Assembly: GCF_016219575.1 (NCBI RefSeq)
Contig: NZ_JACRMG010000037.1
Coordinates: 62,001-126,000, forward strand
DNA: 64,000 bases
From: Bradyrhizobium sp.
GTDB lineage: Bacteria > Pseudomonadota > Alphaproteobacteria > Rhizobiales > Xanthobacteraceae
Direction: 5' to 3'
The position numbers and the translations under genes were made by a program. Under the pieces are notes generated by a model. It searched no databases and had not been told where the DNA came from. It saw nothing but the letters and a program-made list of their open reading frames with translations. Of the stretch, positions 1 through 8,333 are shown piece after piece; the first letter of the stretch is position 1; each line of letters starts with the position of its first letter.

Positions 1-509
1 GCGTCCCCGCCGACCAGATGCTCGGCGCCTGCGGCGAAGGCTTCAAGTATGCGCAGATGCGGCTCAGCCCGGCGCGGTTGTCGCACTGTATGCGCTGGCT
101 GGGCCTCGCCATGCGCGCCAACGAGATCGCCACCGATTATGCCTGCCGCCGCCATGCCTTCGGAAAGCCGCTGGTCGATCACGAGGGCGTCGGTTTCATG
201 CTGGCGGACAATTTGATCGATCTCAGGCAGTCGGAATTGATGATCGACTGGTGCGCCGGCGTGCTCGACAGCGGTTCGCTCGCAACGGCCGAGAGCTCCA
301 TGGCCAAGGTGGCGGTGTCGGAAGCATTGATGCGGGTTGCCGATCGCTGCGTGCAGGTGATGGGAGGCAGCGGCATCACGGCCGACACGATCGTCGAGCA
401 GGCCTTCCGGGAGATGCGCGCCTTCCGCATCTATGACGGCCCGACCGAAGTCCACCGATGGTCGCTGGCCAAGAAGATCAAGCGCGACTGGAACGCCGGG
501 CAGCAGTGA
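1..509 (+). CDS. acyl-CoA dehydrogenase, C-terminal part (5' end outside window)
   Basis: This is the C-terminal helical domain of an FAD-dependent acyl-CoA dehydrogenase, which makes the alpha,beta double bond in acyl-CoA oxidation. The frame is open to the left edge, so the N-terminal and beta domains lie outside. Family features seen are the helical segment with RLSHCMRWLG, the RHAFGKPL stretch (FAD and dimer contact region), VMGGSGIT, and the terminal YDGPTEVHR block; its Glu sits where ACAD10/11-like members carry the active-site base. The length from the edge (about 168 residues) fits a complete C-terminal domain. Nothing clearly cotranscribed follows. The family is secure; the substrate is not. 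Confidence 0.9.
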   Translation, partial: VPADQMLGACGEGFKYAQMRLSPARLSHCMRWLGLAMRANEIATDYACRRHAFGKPLVDHEGVGFMLADNLIDLRQSELMIDWCAGVLDSGSLATAESSMAKVAVSEALMRVADRCVQVMGGSGITADTIVEQAFREMRAFRIYDGPTEVHRWSLAKKIKRDWNAGQQ

Positions 510-586
510 ACATCAGCGCAGGCGCATCTTCCGCAGGCCTGATGGCTGACCTTGCCTGCCAATGGCCATGAACAGACGCGGCTTTC

Positions 587-1573
587 CTACTCGATCACCT
601 CGTCGGCGCGGACGAGCAACGCGGGCGCCACGTTGAGACCGAGCATCCTGGCAGTCTTGAGATTGATGATCAGTTCGACTCGGGTAGCCTGTTGTACCGG
701 CAGATCGGCGGGCTTCTCGCCCTTGACGATGCGGCCGGTGTAGACGCCGGCGAGGTGGTAGGTCTCCGCGAGGTTGGTCCCGTAGCTCGCCAGGCCGCCG
801 GCCGCAACGAACTCGCGAAATGGAAAGATGGCGGGCAGGGAATTGAGCAGGCTCAGTGCAGCGAGCCGATCGATATTGCTGATGAACAGCAGATCTGCAA
901 CGATCACAAGCGCACCGGCACCGCGCTCCCTGGCACTGGTGAAGACCATGTCGAAATCGCGGGCGTTGTTGGCATGCAGGATGTGAATCTTCAGTCCCAT
1001 CCTGCCGGCCGCGGCCTCTATCTCCCGTATGTAGCCCTCGGTCGTGGCGAGATTTGCCGGATTGACAAGCAGCGCAATGGCCGTCGTCGCAGGAGTCAAT
1101 TCATGGAGAATCTCGAGCCATTTCTGCGCCAGCTGGAGATTGAGATTGATGACGCCCGTGAGATTGCCGCCTGGATGATTGAGGCTGGTCACGAGCCCCA
1201 GCTCGACGGGGTCGGTGCCAAGCATGAAGACGATCGGGATCGTTGTGGTCGCCGCCTTTGCCGCGCGGACCGCGGGCGTGCTGCCGAGCGCGACGATGAC
1301 ATTTACCTGACGATTGACCAGTTCGGCAGCCATCGATGGCAATCGATCGGTTTGGCCACCGGTCCAGCGGTATTCGACCAGGACATTGCGGCCTTCGACG
1401 TAACCGGTTTCACTCAATCCTTTGCGGAAGGCAGCCACGAGGTGAGCCGCTTCGTCAGGCCGCGCATTTCTGAGGAAGCCGACCACCGGCTGTGTTGGCT
1501 GCTGCGCGCGGGCGGTGCGCGACCATGCAACCGCTGAACCGCCGAGAAAGGTGATGAATTCACGCCGTCTCAT
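587..1573 (-). CDS. ABC transporter substrate-binding protein (PF04392 type)
   Basis: Periplasmic solute-binding protein of about 328 residues in the ABC_sub_bind/TrpX-like family, which Bradyrhizobium carries in many copies. The start was placed at the ATG giving MRRREFIT: an AAGGA lies just upstream and a Tat-like RRREF signal with an ARAQ cleavage region follows, whereas the longer frame adds a non-signal extension. Internal family blocks are GYVEGRNVLVEYRW, PIVFMLGTDPVELG, and the C-terminal VINLKTAR-like and LLVRADEVIE motifs. No permease or ATPase is adjacent, so it is an orphan binding protein. A decayed paralogue lies immediately upstream on the same strand, pointing to past tandem duplication. 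The ligand is unknown. Confidence 0.85.
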   Translation of the reverse strand: MRRREFITFLGGSAVAWSRTARAQQPTQPVVGFLRNARPDEAAHLVAAFRKGLSETGYVEGRNVLVEYRWTGGQTDRLPSMAAELVNRQVNVIVALGSTPAVRAAKAATTTIPIVFMLGTDPVELGLVTSLNHPGGNLTGVINLNLQLAQKWLEILHELTPATTAIALLVNPANLATTEGYIREIEAAAGRMGLKIHILHANNARDFDMVFTSARERGAGALVIVADLLFISNIDRLAALSLLNSLPAIFPFREFVAAGGLASYGTNLAETYHLAGVYTGRIVKGEKPADLPVQQATRVELIINLKTARMLGLNVAPALLVRADEVIE

Positions 1574-1640
1574 TTCCTTGACAATCCTGCCAGGCGCCGC
1601 ATTGGGCGATATGATCACAGGGAGCGTCGCCCGACCAGTG

Positions 1641-1823
1641 GAGGCCTAGCGCATTGGCGGTCTTGAGGTTGACGACCAACTCACATCTTGTCGGCGCCTG
1701 CACCGGCAGGTGGCCGGGGTTCGCACCCTTGAGTATGCGGTCGACGTAACCGGCAGCGCGATGATAGAGGTCGAACTGATCGGGTCCGCAAGAGAGGGGA
1801 ATCCGATCTCCGCGTTGGGTCAC
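1641..1823 (-). pseudogene. remnant of a second PF04392-type substrate-binding protein
   Basis: Only the C-terminal section of the family is recognisable: DLYHRAAGYVDRILKG, the LPVQAPT segment and ELVVNLKTANALGL. After LGL the frame no longer encodes the usual PPTLLARADEVIE ending, and upstream of the GTG-initiated frame the reading is Arg-rich and does not match the family. The piece is therefore a truncated, frameshifted leftover lying directly upstream of the intact paralogue at 587-1573. No functional product is expected. Confidence 0.7.
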
Positions 1824-1923
1824 CAGGCGACGTCGCAGGTCCAGCCGACGGCGATCCGGTCTGGCCTCGTGGCGGCACTGAACAAAGGCTGCGGCCTGTT
1901 AGCTGATGCGCTTGCCCATTCGT

Positions 1924-2772
1924 TCAAGTGAGGATGTCCAGCGCCATTTCGCGCACCGGCAAATGCTCTGCCGGTCGGGCATCCAGGGCGACGTCAATTG
2001 TATGGGCGCCGAGCTCACACATGACCTGGGAGGGAACATCTCCGCGGAGAATGCACTCCCGGGCAAGATGTTCGAACTGGGCACGCACCTGTCGCAGCGT
2101 ACTTTCGCGGACTACAACGCCCGGCTCTTCCTTCGCATTATCTTGCATGTAGGATCGCTCGCCCGCGACAGGCCCGGTCTCCAATGGAGAACGATGCCGC
2201 GCATCGCTCGTTTGATCCGACGCAGCGCGACCGTCGGCCTGACTGGCTTCAAGGGCGGCAATTTTCGCCTCGAGTTGCTCCTTCTCCTGACGGTGCTGAG
2301 CGCCGAGCGCTGCGAGCTCGACCTTGCAAGCCTCCAATCGAGATTCAAATTCCGCGCGCTCGCCAACAAACAAACTGCGGGAATCGGCGAGAAGCTGCTC
2401 TCCGGCCTGGATACGCGCTCTGAGCGCGTCAGTCTCCTGTTCGAAGGCAAGACGGGTCTCGGCAGATTCCATCGCGTTCCTGTCGATAGTTGCGCCTAAC
2501 TCGGTGCGCAGCTCTTCGATTTCAAGCTTGAGTGTATGGCATTCTGCTTCCAGCTCATCAGCGTGATCGGTCACAGTCGAGTGCCTGTACCGCCACAGCT
2601 TCTCTTCGTCCAAGGCAGCCGCGAGCCGAACAGTCAGATCGTCAAGCAGTCCCGCAGCCTGATTCAAATACGACGAGTTCTGTCCATTGGACATCATGCT
2701 TGCGAATCGACGGAGAAACTGTGCGATTTCGAGAGCATTCGCCGGTTCAGCTGGGCTGAAATGATCGGTCAT
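1924..2772 (-). CDS. hypothetical coiled-coil protein
   Basis: Protein of about 282 residues with no recognised catalytic domain. The first third is mixed; roughly residues 65-175 are rich in Glu, Leu, Ala and Arg with heptad-like spacing (for example ELEAECHTLKLEIEELRTEL), so a long coiled coil is likely. A polar linker follows, then a short C-terminal region beginning VVVRESTLRQVRAQFEH. No signal peptide or membrane segment is seen. A GGAG nine bases upstream favours the ATG at 2772 (MTDHFSPAEP) over the ATG two codons earlier. It could be a structural or scaffold protein; the function is unknown. Confidence 0.6.
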   Translation of the reverse strand: MTDHFSPAEPANALEIAQFLRRFASMMSNGQNSSYLNQAAGLLDDLTVRLAAALDEEKLWRYRHSTVTDHADELEAECHTLKLEIEELRTELGATIDRNAMESAETRLAFEQETDALRARIQAGEQLLADSRSLFVGERAEFESRLEACKVELAALGAQHRQEKEQLEAKIAALEASQADGRAASDQTSDARHRSPLETGPVAGERSYMQDNAKEEPGVVVRESTLRQVRAQFEHLARECILRGDVPSQVMCELGAHTIDVALDARPAEHLPVREMALDILT

Positions 2773-2977
2773 CAACATAATCTCCAGCGATAATCAAATT
2801 CCCGAAGATCTGACCGGCTTGACTGGGAGATCTCGATCGCTCTTTAACAGGCTGAAAAAACGGCAGCTACAGTTCAGCCGGGTTTTGTTGTCGCACCGTA
2901 ACCTCGTGGCCAACGGTGAAATAAAGTGCGCGTCCCGGCGCAATCTTGATTTTCTTCCTGTCAGTGCAGTTCCATCC

Positions 2978-3715
2978 TCACTTCCCCCTGAAATCCGGCG
3001 TGCGCTTTTCCTTGAACGCCTTGACGCCTTCCTTGAGGTCGTCGCTGGCGCGGATCGGATCGAGCAGGCGGCGCACTTCGGCGACCGTCTCCAGCGGGCC
3101 CTTGGGCGTGACCTCGCGCGCGAGTTTCTTCAGGCCCTGCACCACCAGCGGGGCATTGGCGGCGATCTTGGCGGCCATGACCTGCGCCAGCTCGACGTGC
3201 CTGCCCTTCGGCGCGATCTGGTTGACGAAGCCGATCTGCCAGGCGCGCTCCACCGGCAGCTCCTCGCCGACCAGCAAAAATTCCATCGCCACCTTGTGCG
3301 GCATGCGCGCCAGCACCGAGGAGATGCCGCCGGCGGTGATGCCGATCTTCGCCTCGGGATAGATGAAGCGCGTGGTCTCGGAGGCCACGCACATGTCGGC
3401 CATCTGCACCAGCACGAAGCCGCCGCCGACCACCCAGCCCGACGTCGCCGCGATCACGGGCTTGTCGAGCTCGACGCCGAGCCCGGGCACCGCGTGCCAC
3501 ATGTTGTCGGGCAGGCCGTTCACGTCGGCGCCGACGGTGTAATAGCCGTCCTCGGCGGAAGCCAGTACCGCCGCGCGGTCGTCGCTGTCGCGAAAGCGCT
3601 GCCAGGCGTTGCGCAGCTCCGTGCAGAGTTCGTTGTTCAGCGCGTTGTGCGCCGAGCGGCGGTCCATGGTGATGGTCGCGACGCGGCTCTTGCTCTCGTA
3701 TCTGACAAGGCTCAT
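2978..3715 (-). CDS. enoyl-CoA hydratase/isomerase family protein
   Basis: Crotonase-fold protein of 245 residues. The start at 3715 (MSLVRYESK) has GGGAG five to six bases upstream; the frame runs 11 codons further with no ribosome site. Visible motifs are the oxyanion-hole region VGADVNGL, GWVVGGGFVLVQMAD and the conserved PEAKIGITAGG. In classical hydratases the GGG block contains a catalytic Glu (GGGxEL); here that position reads Val, while the Glu of the PEA motif is kept. The enzyme may therefore be an isomerase, hydrolase or other crotonase rather than a hydratase. It is a single gene flanked by palindromic repeats. Confidence 0.8.
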   Translation of the reverse strand: MSLVRYESKSRVATITMDRRSAHNALNNELCTELRNAWQRFRDSDDRAAVLASAEDGYYTVGADVNGLPDNMWHAVPGLGVELDKPVIAATSGWVVGGGFVLVQMADMCVASETTRFIYPEAKIGITAGGISSVLARMPHKVAMEFLLVGEELPVERAWQIGFVNQIAPKGRHVELAQVMAAKIAANAPLVVQGLKKLAREVTPKGPLETVAEVRRLLDPIRASDDLKEGVKAFKEKRTPDFRGK

Positions 3716-3743
3716 GGGAACTCCCGACGGGTTTGGCACTACG

Positions 3744-3812
3744 CTCACCTCTCCCCGCTCTTCTGCGGGGAGAGGTCGACGCCAGAGCGTAGCGAAGGCG
3801 GCGGGTGAGGGG
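3744..3812. repeat. palindromic repeat, family A (CCTCTCCCCGC type)
   Basis: CCTCTCCCCGC and GCGGGGAGAGG form an 11-base inverted repeat (3748-3775), with CTCACC on one side and GGGTGAGGGG on the other. Related copies lie at 3908, 36477 (inside uvrB), 41140, 52517 and 52932. It resembles the REP-like elements common in Bradyrhizobium intergenic DNA. Confidence 0.85.
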
Positions 3813-3907
3813 CAAGATGAGAAGCTTGCTGCAAAAATGAACTCACCGAATCCCTGGTGAAAGAGTTCGAGTTGGAGGGACCATCGCCGCGGAAAACTCG
3901 TGGCCGG

Positions 3908-3974
3908 CCCCTCACCCGGATCGCATCTGCGATGCGATCCGACCTCTCCCCACGGAAGAGCGGGGAGAGGTGAG
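3908..3974. repeat. palindromic repeat, family A
   Basis: Runs from CCCCTCACCC through a perfect GGATCGCATC/GATGCGATCC hairpin to CCTCTCCCC...CGGGGAGAGGTGAG. It lies between the 5' end of the enoyl-CoA hydratase-like gene and the 3' end of the sensor kinase gene, in opposite orientation to the copy at 3744. Confidence 0.85.
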
Positions 3975-3987
3975 TGAGCCAGCTCAG

Positions 3988-5376
3988 CTAAACCGGAATC
4001 CTCACGCTTGCGCGCAAGCCGCCCATCGGGCTGTCGCCGAGCGTGATGTCGCCGCCGTGCGAGCGGGCGATGTCGCGGGCGATGGCAAGGCCGAGGCCCG
4101 TGCCGCCTTCGTCCTGGTTGCGCGCGTCGTCAAGCCGCAGGAACGGCTTGAACACCTCCTCGCGCATGTTGGCGGGAATGCCGGGACCGTCGTCGTCGAC
4201 AGTAACGGTGAGATAGCGGTGGTCGCGATGGCCGGTGATGGAGATCGCGTTGCCGTGGCGCGCCGCGTTGGTGACGAGGTTGGCGAGGCAGCGCTTGAAC
4301 GCGGCCGGCTTCACCGTGACCACCGGCAGGCCGTGGAAGGCGACGGTGGCCTTGTGGCCGTGGCGCTCGGCGTCGCTGCGCAACTCCTCCAGCGCCGCCG
4401 ACATGTCGGTCGGCTGGGCGTGCTCGCCGGAATCGCCGCGCGCGAAGGCGAGATAGGCCTCCAGCATCGCGCTCATCTCGTCGACGTCCTTGCGCATGGC
4501 GTCGACCTCGGGGCTGTCGCCGATCAGCGCCAGCTCCAGCTTGAAGCGGGTGAGGACGGTGCGCAGATCGTGGCTGACGCCGGCCAGCATCGCGGTGCGC
4601 TGCTCGATCGAGCGCTCGACGCGGCCTTTCATCTCGATGAACGCCTGCGCCGCGCGCCGCACCTCGCGCGCGCCGCGCGGGCGGAAGTTGGGCGCTTCAC
4701 GGCCCTTGCCGAAGCTCTCGGCGGCATCGGCCAGCCGCAGGATGGGGCGGATCTGGTTGCGCAGGAACAGCACCGCGACGATCAAGAGGATCGACGAGGT
4801 GCCGACCATCCAGAACAGGAAGATCTCCGAATTGGAGGCATAGGCGGCGCTCCTCTGCGCGAACACGCGCATCACGGCGTCGTCGAGCGCGATGCGGATC
4901 TCGACCAGGTTGGACTTGCCGACGGTATCGATCCAGAACGGCCGCGCGATCTGGCGGCCGAGCTGCACCGACAGCGTCTGGTCGAGCAGCGAGAAGAACG
5001 GCTTCGGCCCCGGCGGCGGCATGTCGCCGGCGGGCAGGAAATCCACCACCAGGCCGAGTCGCTGCTGCGCAATACGACGGAGCTGGGCGCGGTCCTTGTC
5101 CTGCGGATAGACCTTGTAGACGTCGATCAGGGTGGCGATGTCCTGCACCACGGCGGCCGACAGGCGCCGCGTCACCGTGTTCCAGTGCCGCTCCATGAAC
5201 ACGAAGGCGACGACCGACTGCAGCACCACCATCGGCACGATCATGATCAGGAGCGCGCGGGCGTAGAGGCCGGTCGGCATCCAGCTCTTGAGTTTGCCGC
5301 TCATCCGGTCGTTGGCCGCGGCCATCCGCTGCGAGGCGGTGCGGATCAGATTGAGGCCGGTGTCGAGCGTGCTCAT
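3988..5376 (-). CDS. EnvZ-like sensor histidine kinase
   Basis: Membrane two-component kinase of 462 residues. A first transmembrane helix (about 38-60, ALLIMIVPMVVLQSVVAFVF) is followed by a periplasmic region, a second helix near 183-202 (LFWMVGTSSILLIVAVLFL), a HAMP-like linker, the dimerisation/phosphoacceptor helix with His269 in GVSHDLRT, and the ATPase domain with NLVTNAARHG (N box), DDDGPGIP (G1) and GGTGLGLAIA (G2). It sits 10 bases downstream of an OmpR-type regulator gene on the same strand, so the two form a cognate pair, with a marR gene at the head of the run. The signal is unknown. Confidence 0.92.
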   Translation of the reverse strand: MSTLDTGLNLIRTASQRMAAANDRMSGKLKSWMPTGLYARALLIMIVPMVVLQSVVAFVFMERHWNTVTRRLSAAVVQDIATLIDVYKVYPQDKDRAQLRRIAQQRLGLVVDFLPAGDMPPPGPKPFFSLLDQTLSVQLGRQIARPFWIDTVGKSNLVEIRIALDDAVMRVFAQRSAAYASNSEIFLFWMVGTSSILLIVAVLFLRNQIRPILRLADAAESFGKGREAPNFRPRGAREVRRAAQAFIEMKGRVERSIEQRTAMLAGVSHDLRTVLTRFKLELALIGDSPEVDAMRKDVDEMSAMLEAYLAFARGDSGEHAQPTDMSAALEELRSDAERHGHKATVAFHGLPVVTVKPAAFKRCLANLVTNAARHGNAISITGHRDHRYLTVTVDDDGPGIPANMREEVFKPFLRLDDARNQDEGGTGLGLAIARDIARSHGGDITLGDSPMGGLRASVRIPV

Positions 5377-5386
5377 TATTTGTCTA

Positions 5387-6115
5387 TCAAGGCGAGGCGA
5401 CCAGGCGATAGCCGATGCCGCGCACCGCCTGCAGGAACAGCGGGTTGGCCGGATCGCGCTCGATCTTGCGGCGCAGGCGGTTGATCTGCACGTCGACGGC
5501 GCGCTCGTTCACCGTGCCGCCCGAGGTCAGCGCCGCGCGCGGCACGGTCTCGCCGGGCGCCTGGCCCAGGATGCGCAACATCTCGCGCTCGCGGTCGGTG
5601 AGGTGGATGATCTCCTCGCCCTGGCGCAGCTCGCCGCGTTCGAGATGGAACACGTAGGGGCCGAACGCGACCTGCTCCAGCGCCGCCACCTGCGGCGGCG
5701 CGCTGCGCTTGAGGATGTTGCCCATGCGCAGCACCAGCTCGCGCGGCTCGAACGGTTTTGCCACGTAATCGTCGGCGCCGATCTGCAGGCCCTCGATGCG
5801 GGCTTCCGATTCCGAGCGCGCGGTCAGCATGATGATCGGCACGGTGGAGGACTGCCGGATGAAGCGCGCGAGATCGAAGCCGGTCTCGCCGGGCATCATC
5901 ACGTCGAGGATGAGCAGATCGAAATGCAGCCCGAGCAGTTTGGCGCGCGCATCACCGGCGCTGGCCGCCGTGGTGACGCGGTAGCCTTCGCTGGCCAGGA
6001 AGCGCGACAACAGATCGCGGATGCGGCGGTCGTCGTCGACCAGCAGCACATGCGGGGCGTCGTCGGCCGGCTGTGCCGGCGGCCGCGCTGCGGCCATCAT
6101 CGCGCTCGCATTCAT
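5387..6115 (-). CDS. OmpR-family response regulator
   Basis: Response regulator of 242 residues. The receiver domain has the acidic pocket VDDD (27-29), phospho-acceptor Asp71 in LILDVMMPGE, Thr98 in MLTAR and Lys120 in YVAKPFEP. The C-terminal winged helix (about 145-240) has HLTDREREMLRIL and the recognition-helix region NERAVDVQINRLRRKIE, typical of OmpR/PhoB. About 20 residues of non-domain sequence precede the receiver. The kinase gene follows after 10 bases. A triplicated 15-bp sequence separates this gene from marR upstream. Confidence 0.93.
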   Translation of the reverse strand: MNASAMMAAARPPAQPADDAPHVLLVDDDRRIRDLLSRFLASEGYRVTTAASAGDARAKLLGLHFDLLILDVMMPGETGFDLARFIRQSSTVPIIMLTARSESEARIEGLQIGADDYVAKPFEPRELVLRMGNILKRSAPPQVAALEQVAFGPYVFHLERGELRQGEEIIHLTDREREMLRILGQAPGETVPRAALTSGGTVNERAVDVQINRLRRKIERDPANPLFLQAVRGIGYRLVASP

Positions 6116-6125
6116 GGCTTGCTCA

Positions 6126-6170
6126 CTTTCAGGTCTTGCACTCTCAGGTCTTGCACGCTCAGGTCTTGGC
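6126..6170. repeat. three tandem 15-bp copies between marR and the response regulator
   Basis: The core CTCAGGTCTTG recurs at 6126-6140, 6141-6155 and 6156-6170. On the coding strand each copy reads AAGACCTGA, which repeats the last codons and stop of marR, so the triplication probably arose by slippage at the marR 3' end. Confidence 0.85.
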
Positions 6171-6710
6171 GGGCTTGCCGCTGCCGAAGATCGTCTCCAG
6201 CACCTTGTCGGGATCGTCGCGGTCGATCATCGCGCGCAGGAACTGGCGCACGGTCTCGGTGCCGGCCGGGCCGATCTCGGCAATCGCGCGGTTGATGCGG
6301 TCGGTCTGCATGCCCGCAAGCTTGCCCACCAGCGCCTCGCCCTTGGGCGTGGCGTAGAGCAGGCGCTGGCGGCGGTCGTTGTTGCCGGTCTTCTGGATGA
6401 TGTAGCCCTCGTCGAGCAACTGCTTCAGCACGCGCCCCAGCGACTGCTTGGTGATGCGCAGCACGTCGAGGAGGTCGGCGACCTTCAGGCCGGGATAACG
6501 GTGGACGAAATGCAGTACCCGGTGATGGGCCCGGCCGAAGCCAAAGGCCTCCAGCTCGTGGTCGGCGTCGCCCACGAAATCGCGGTAGGCGAAGAACAGG
6601 AGCTCGATGATATCCCAGCGCAATTCGCCCGCGCGGGCGCTGCCGGGGGAGACCTCGGCGCCCCGCGAATCGGGCTGGGCGGCCGGCCTTGAGAAATTTA
6701 TGTCAGCCAT
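6159..6710 (-). CDS. MarR-family transcriptional regulator
   Basis: Winged-helix regulator of about 183 residues from the ATG at 6710 (MADINFSRP). A longer frame starts seven codons upstream, but 6710 lies inside an operator-like palindrome and is preferred. Helix-turn-helix and wing features are FGFGRAHHRVLHFVHRYPGLKVADLLDVLRI, then ITKQSLGRVLKQLLDEGYI and the wing NNDRRQRLLYATPKGEAL (given here in separate pieces). It heads a run with the response regulator and kinase, and is divergent from ilvE. MarR proteins usually repress themselves and a divergent neighbour. Confidence 0.88.
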   Translation of the reverse strand: MADINFSRPAAQPDSRGAEVSPGSARAGELRWDIIELLFFAYRDFVGDADHELEAFGFGRAHHRVLHFVHRYPGLKVADLLDVLRITKQSLGRVLKQLLDEGYIIQKTGNNDRRQRLLYATPKGEALVGKLAGMQTDRINRAIAEIGPAGTETVRQFLRAMIDRDDPDKVLETIFGSGKPAKT

Positions 6711-6719
6711 GTTGACATA
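6699..6719. promoter_or_regulatory. candidate MarR operator overlapping the marR start codon
   Basis: TATGTCA (6699-6705) and TGACATA (6713-6719) are a perfect 7-base inverted repeat with a 7-base spacer. The marR start codon (6708-6710 on the minus strand) falls in the spacer. The right arm overlaps the -35 box of the candidate rightward promoter toward ilvE, so one bound dimer could affect both directions. The palindrome is seen directly; its role is inferred. Confidence 0.6.
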
Positions 6720-6740
6720 TCTTCGGTTCAATGTTACAAA
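6712..6740 (+). promoter_or_regulatory. candidate sigma70 promoter toward ilvE
   Basis: TTGACA at 6712-6717, a 17-base spacer and TACAAA at 6735-6740. The -35 is a perfect match and the -10 matches four of six positions. It reads toward ilvE with a predicted leader of roughly 260 bases, and its -35 lies inside the right half of the palindrome at 6699-6719. Confidence 0.45.
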
Positions 6741-7004
6741 ACTGCCCGTCCGCTACGAAACATTATGTCGTTTCGCTTGCGACAGCGTTCGAGGCGGCCT
6801 GAGAAAGCCAGCGATGGCGGCTGAGGCCGGCGAATTGGTCTACCGTGCGATTGTCGAGCGGCATATCGGCAAACATACTGGACTTCGCCATCCCGCAAAA
6901 GCATGTCCTGGGGGCACGCGGCTGTGGTAACCCGCCGCAAGACGGGGTGGGGCGAGGCCCGAACCAGCAGCGGCGCGTATCGCGCCAGTCCGGGAGAGAA
7001 CCCA

Positions 7005-8147
7005 ATGGCTGTTTCTTCGGCTGTTTCCTTGGCCAGCAAGCCGGCACCCGTTTCGACATCGGGAAGCGAGGCAATGAAATTCGAGATCCATCCCACGGCC
7101 AGTCCGACGTCCGACAAGGACCGCACGGCCAAGCTCGCCGATCCCGGCTTCGGCCGGGTCTTCACCGATCACATGGCCATCGTCCGCTACAACCAGGCGA
7201 AGGGCTGGCATGACGCGCGCGTCGAGTCGCGCGCCAATTTTCCGCTCGATCCGGCGCTTGCCGTGCTGCACTACGCGCAGGAGATTTTCGAAGGGCTGAA
7301 GGCCTACAAGCGCGACGACGGCGGCGTGAACCTGTTCCGCCCCGACGCCAATGCGCGCCGCTTCCGCAGCTCGGCCGACCGCATGGCGATGGCGCAGCTG
7401 CCGGAAGCCGTGTTCATCGAGGCGGTCGAGCAGCTGGTGCGAATCGACCGGGCCTGGATCCCGGGCGGCGAGGGCTCTCTGTATCTGCGGCCCTTCATGA
7501 TCGCGAGCGAGGTTTTCCTCGGCGTGAAGCCTTCGGCCGAATACATCTTTGCCGTCATCGCCTCGCCCGTCGGTTCCTATTTCAAGGGCGGCCCCGCGCC
7601 GGTCTCGATCTGGGTGTCGGAGAACTACACGCGCGCCGCCGTGGGCGGCACCGGCGCCGTCAAATGCGGCGGCAATTACGCCGCGAGCCTGCGCGCGCAG
7701 GCGGAAGCCATCGAGCACGGCTGCGACCAGGTCGTGTTCCTCGACGCGGTCGAGCGCCGCTATGTCGAGGAGCTCGGCGGCATGAACATCTTCTTCGTTT
7801 TCGAGGACGGCTCGCTCTCGACGCCGCCGCTCGGCACCATCCTGCCCGGCATCACCCGCGACTCCATCATCCAGCTGGCGAAGGACGCCGGCAAGCAGGT
7901 GCGCGAGGAGGCCTACACGATCGAGCAGTGGCGCGCGGACGCCGCCAGCGGCAAGCTGAAAGAGGCGTTCGCCTGCGGCACCGCGGCAGTGATCTCGCCG
8001 ATCGGCAAGGTGCGTTCCGGAAGCGGCGATTTCCTCATCAACGGCGGCGCCGCCGGCCCCGTCGCCATGGGCCTGCGCAAGCAGCTGGTCGACATCCAGT
8101 ACGGCCGCACCAACGATCCGCACGACTGGATCGTGAAGGTGTTCTGA
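7005..8147 (+). CDS. ilvE: branched-chain amino acid aminotransferase
   Basis: PLP-dependent class IV aminotransferase for the last step of leucine, isoleucine and valine synthesis and the first step of their breakdown, cytosolic. The start at 7005 (MAVSSAVS) has GGGAGAG six bases upstream; a longer in-frame extension to 6903 lacks support, and an internal ATG at 7074 is the alternative. The protein is 380 residues. It has the type II BCAT layout: HYAQEIFEGLKAYK near the N-terminus, LYLRPFMIAS, and the PLP-lysine region AVKCGGNYAASL with Lys220. LGGMNIFFVF and the C-terminal ACGTAAVISPIG block are also present. It is divergent from the marR operon. Confidence 0.95.
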   Translation: MAVSSAVSLASKPAPVSTSGSEAMKFEIHPTASPTSDKDRTAKLADPGFGRVFTDHMAIVRYNQAKGWHDARVESRANFPLDPALAVLHYAQEIFEGLKAYKRDDGGVNLFRPDANARRFRSSADRMAMAQLPEAVFIEAVEQLVRIDRAWIPGGEGSLYLRPFMIASEVFLGVKPSAEYIFAVIASPVGSYFKGGPAPVSIWVSENYTRAAVGGTGAVKCGGNYAASLRAQAEAIEHGCDQVVFLDAVERRYVEELGGMNIFFVFEDGSLSTPPLGTILPGITRDSIIQLAKDAGKQVREEAYTIEQWRADAASGKLKEAFACGTAAVISPIGKVRSGSGDFLINGGAAGPVAMGLRKQLVDIQYGRTNDPHDWIVKVF

Positions 8148-8190
8148 GCGGGGCACGTCTTAAGGGACGAACGAACTAGCCACATTTGAC

Positions 8191-8280
8191 GTCATGCCCG
8201 GGCTTGTCCCGGGCATCCACGTCTTTGGTACCGCCAACGAGGTGGCGCGTGGATGGCCGGGACAAGCCCGGCCATGACGA
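8191..8280. repeat. palindromic repeat, family B (CATGCCCGGGCTTG type)
   Basis: GTCATGCCCGGGCTTGTCCC at the left end pairs imperfectly with GGGACAAGCCCGGCCATGAC at the right, around a less conserved ACGTCTTTGG middle. Members lie at 9855, 10715, 22991, 24616, 27420 and 39383. It fills the ilvE-hisS gap. Confidence 0.85.
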
Positions 8281-8333
8281 GTTCTTGGATACGCTGGTTG
8301 CCGCGTCGCGCATCGGCTGGTACCAAGCCGCCC

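Noticed and set aside
3744..3812. Palindromic repeats as a CRISPR array
   Set aside because: Copies are tens of kilobases apart and each is itself a palindrome with no regular spacers or cas genes.
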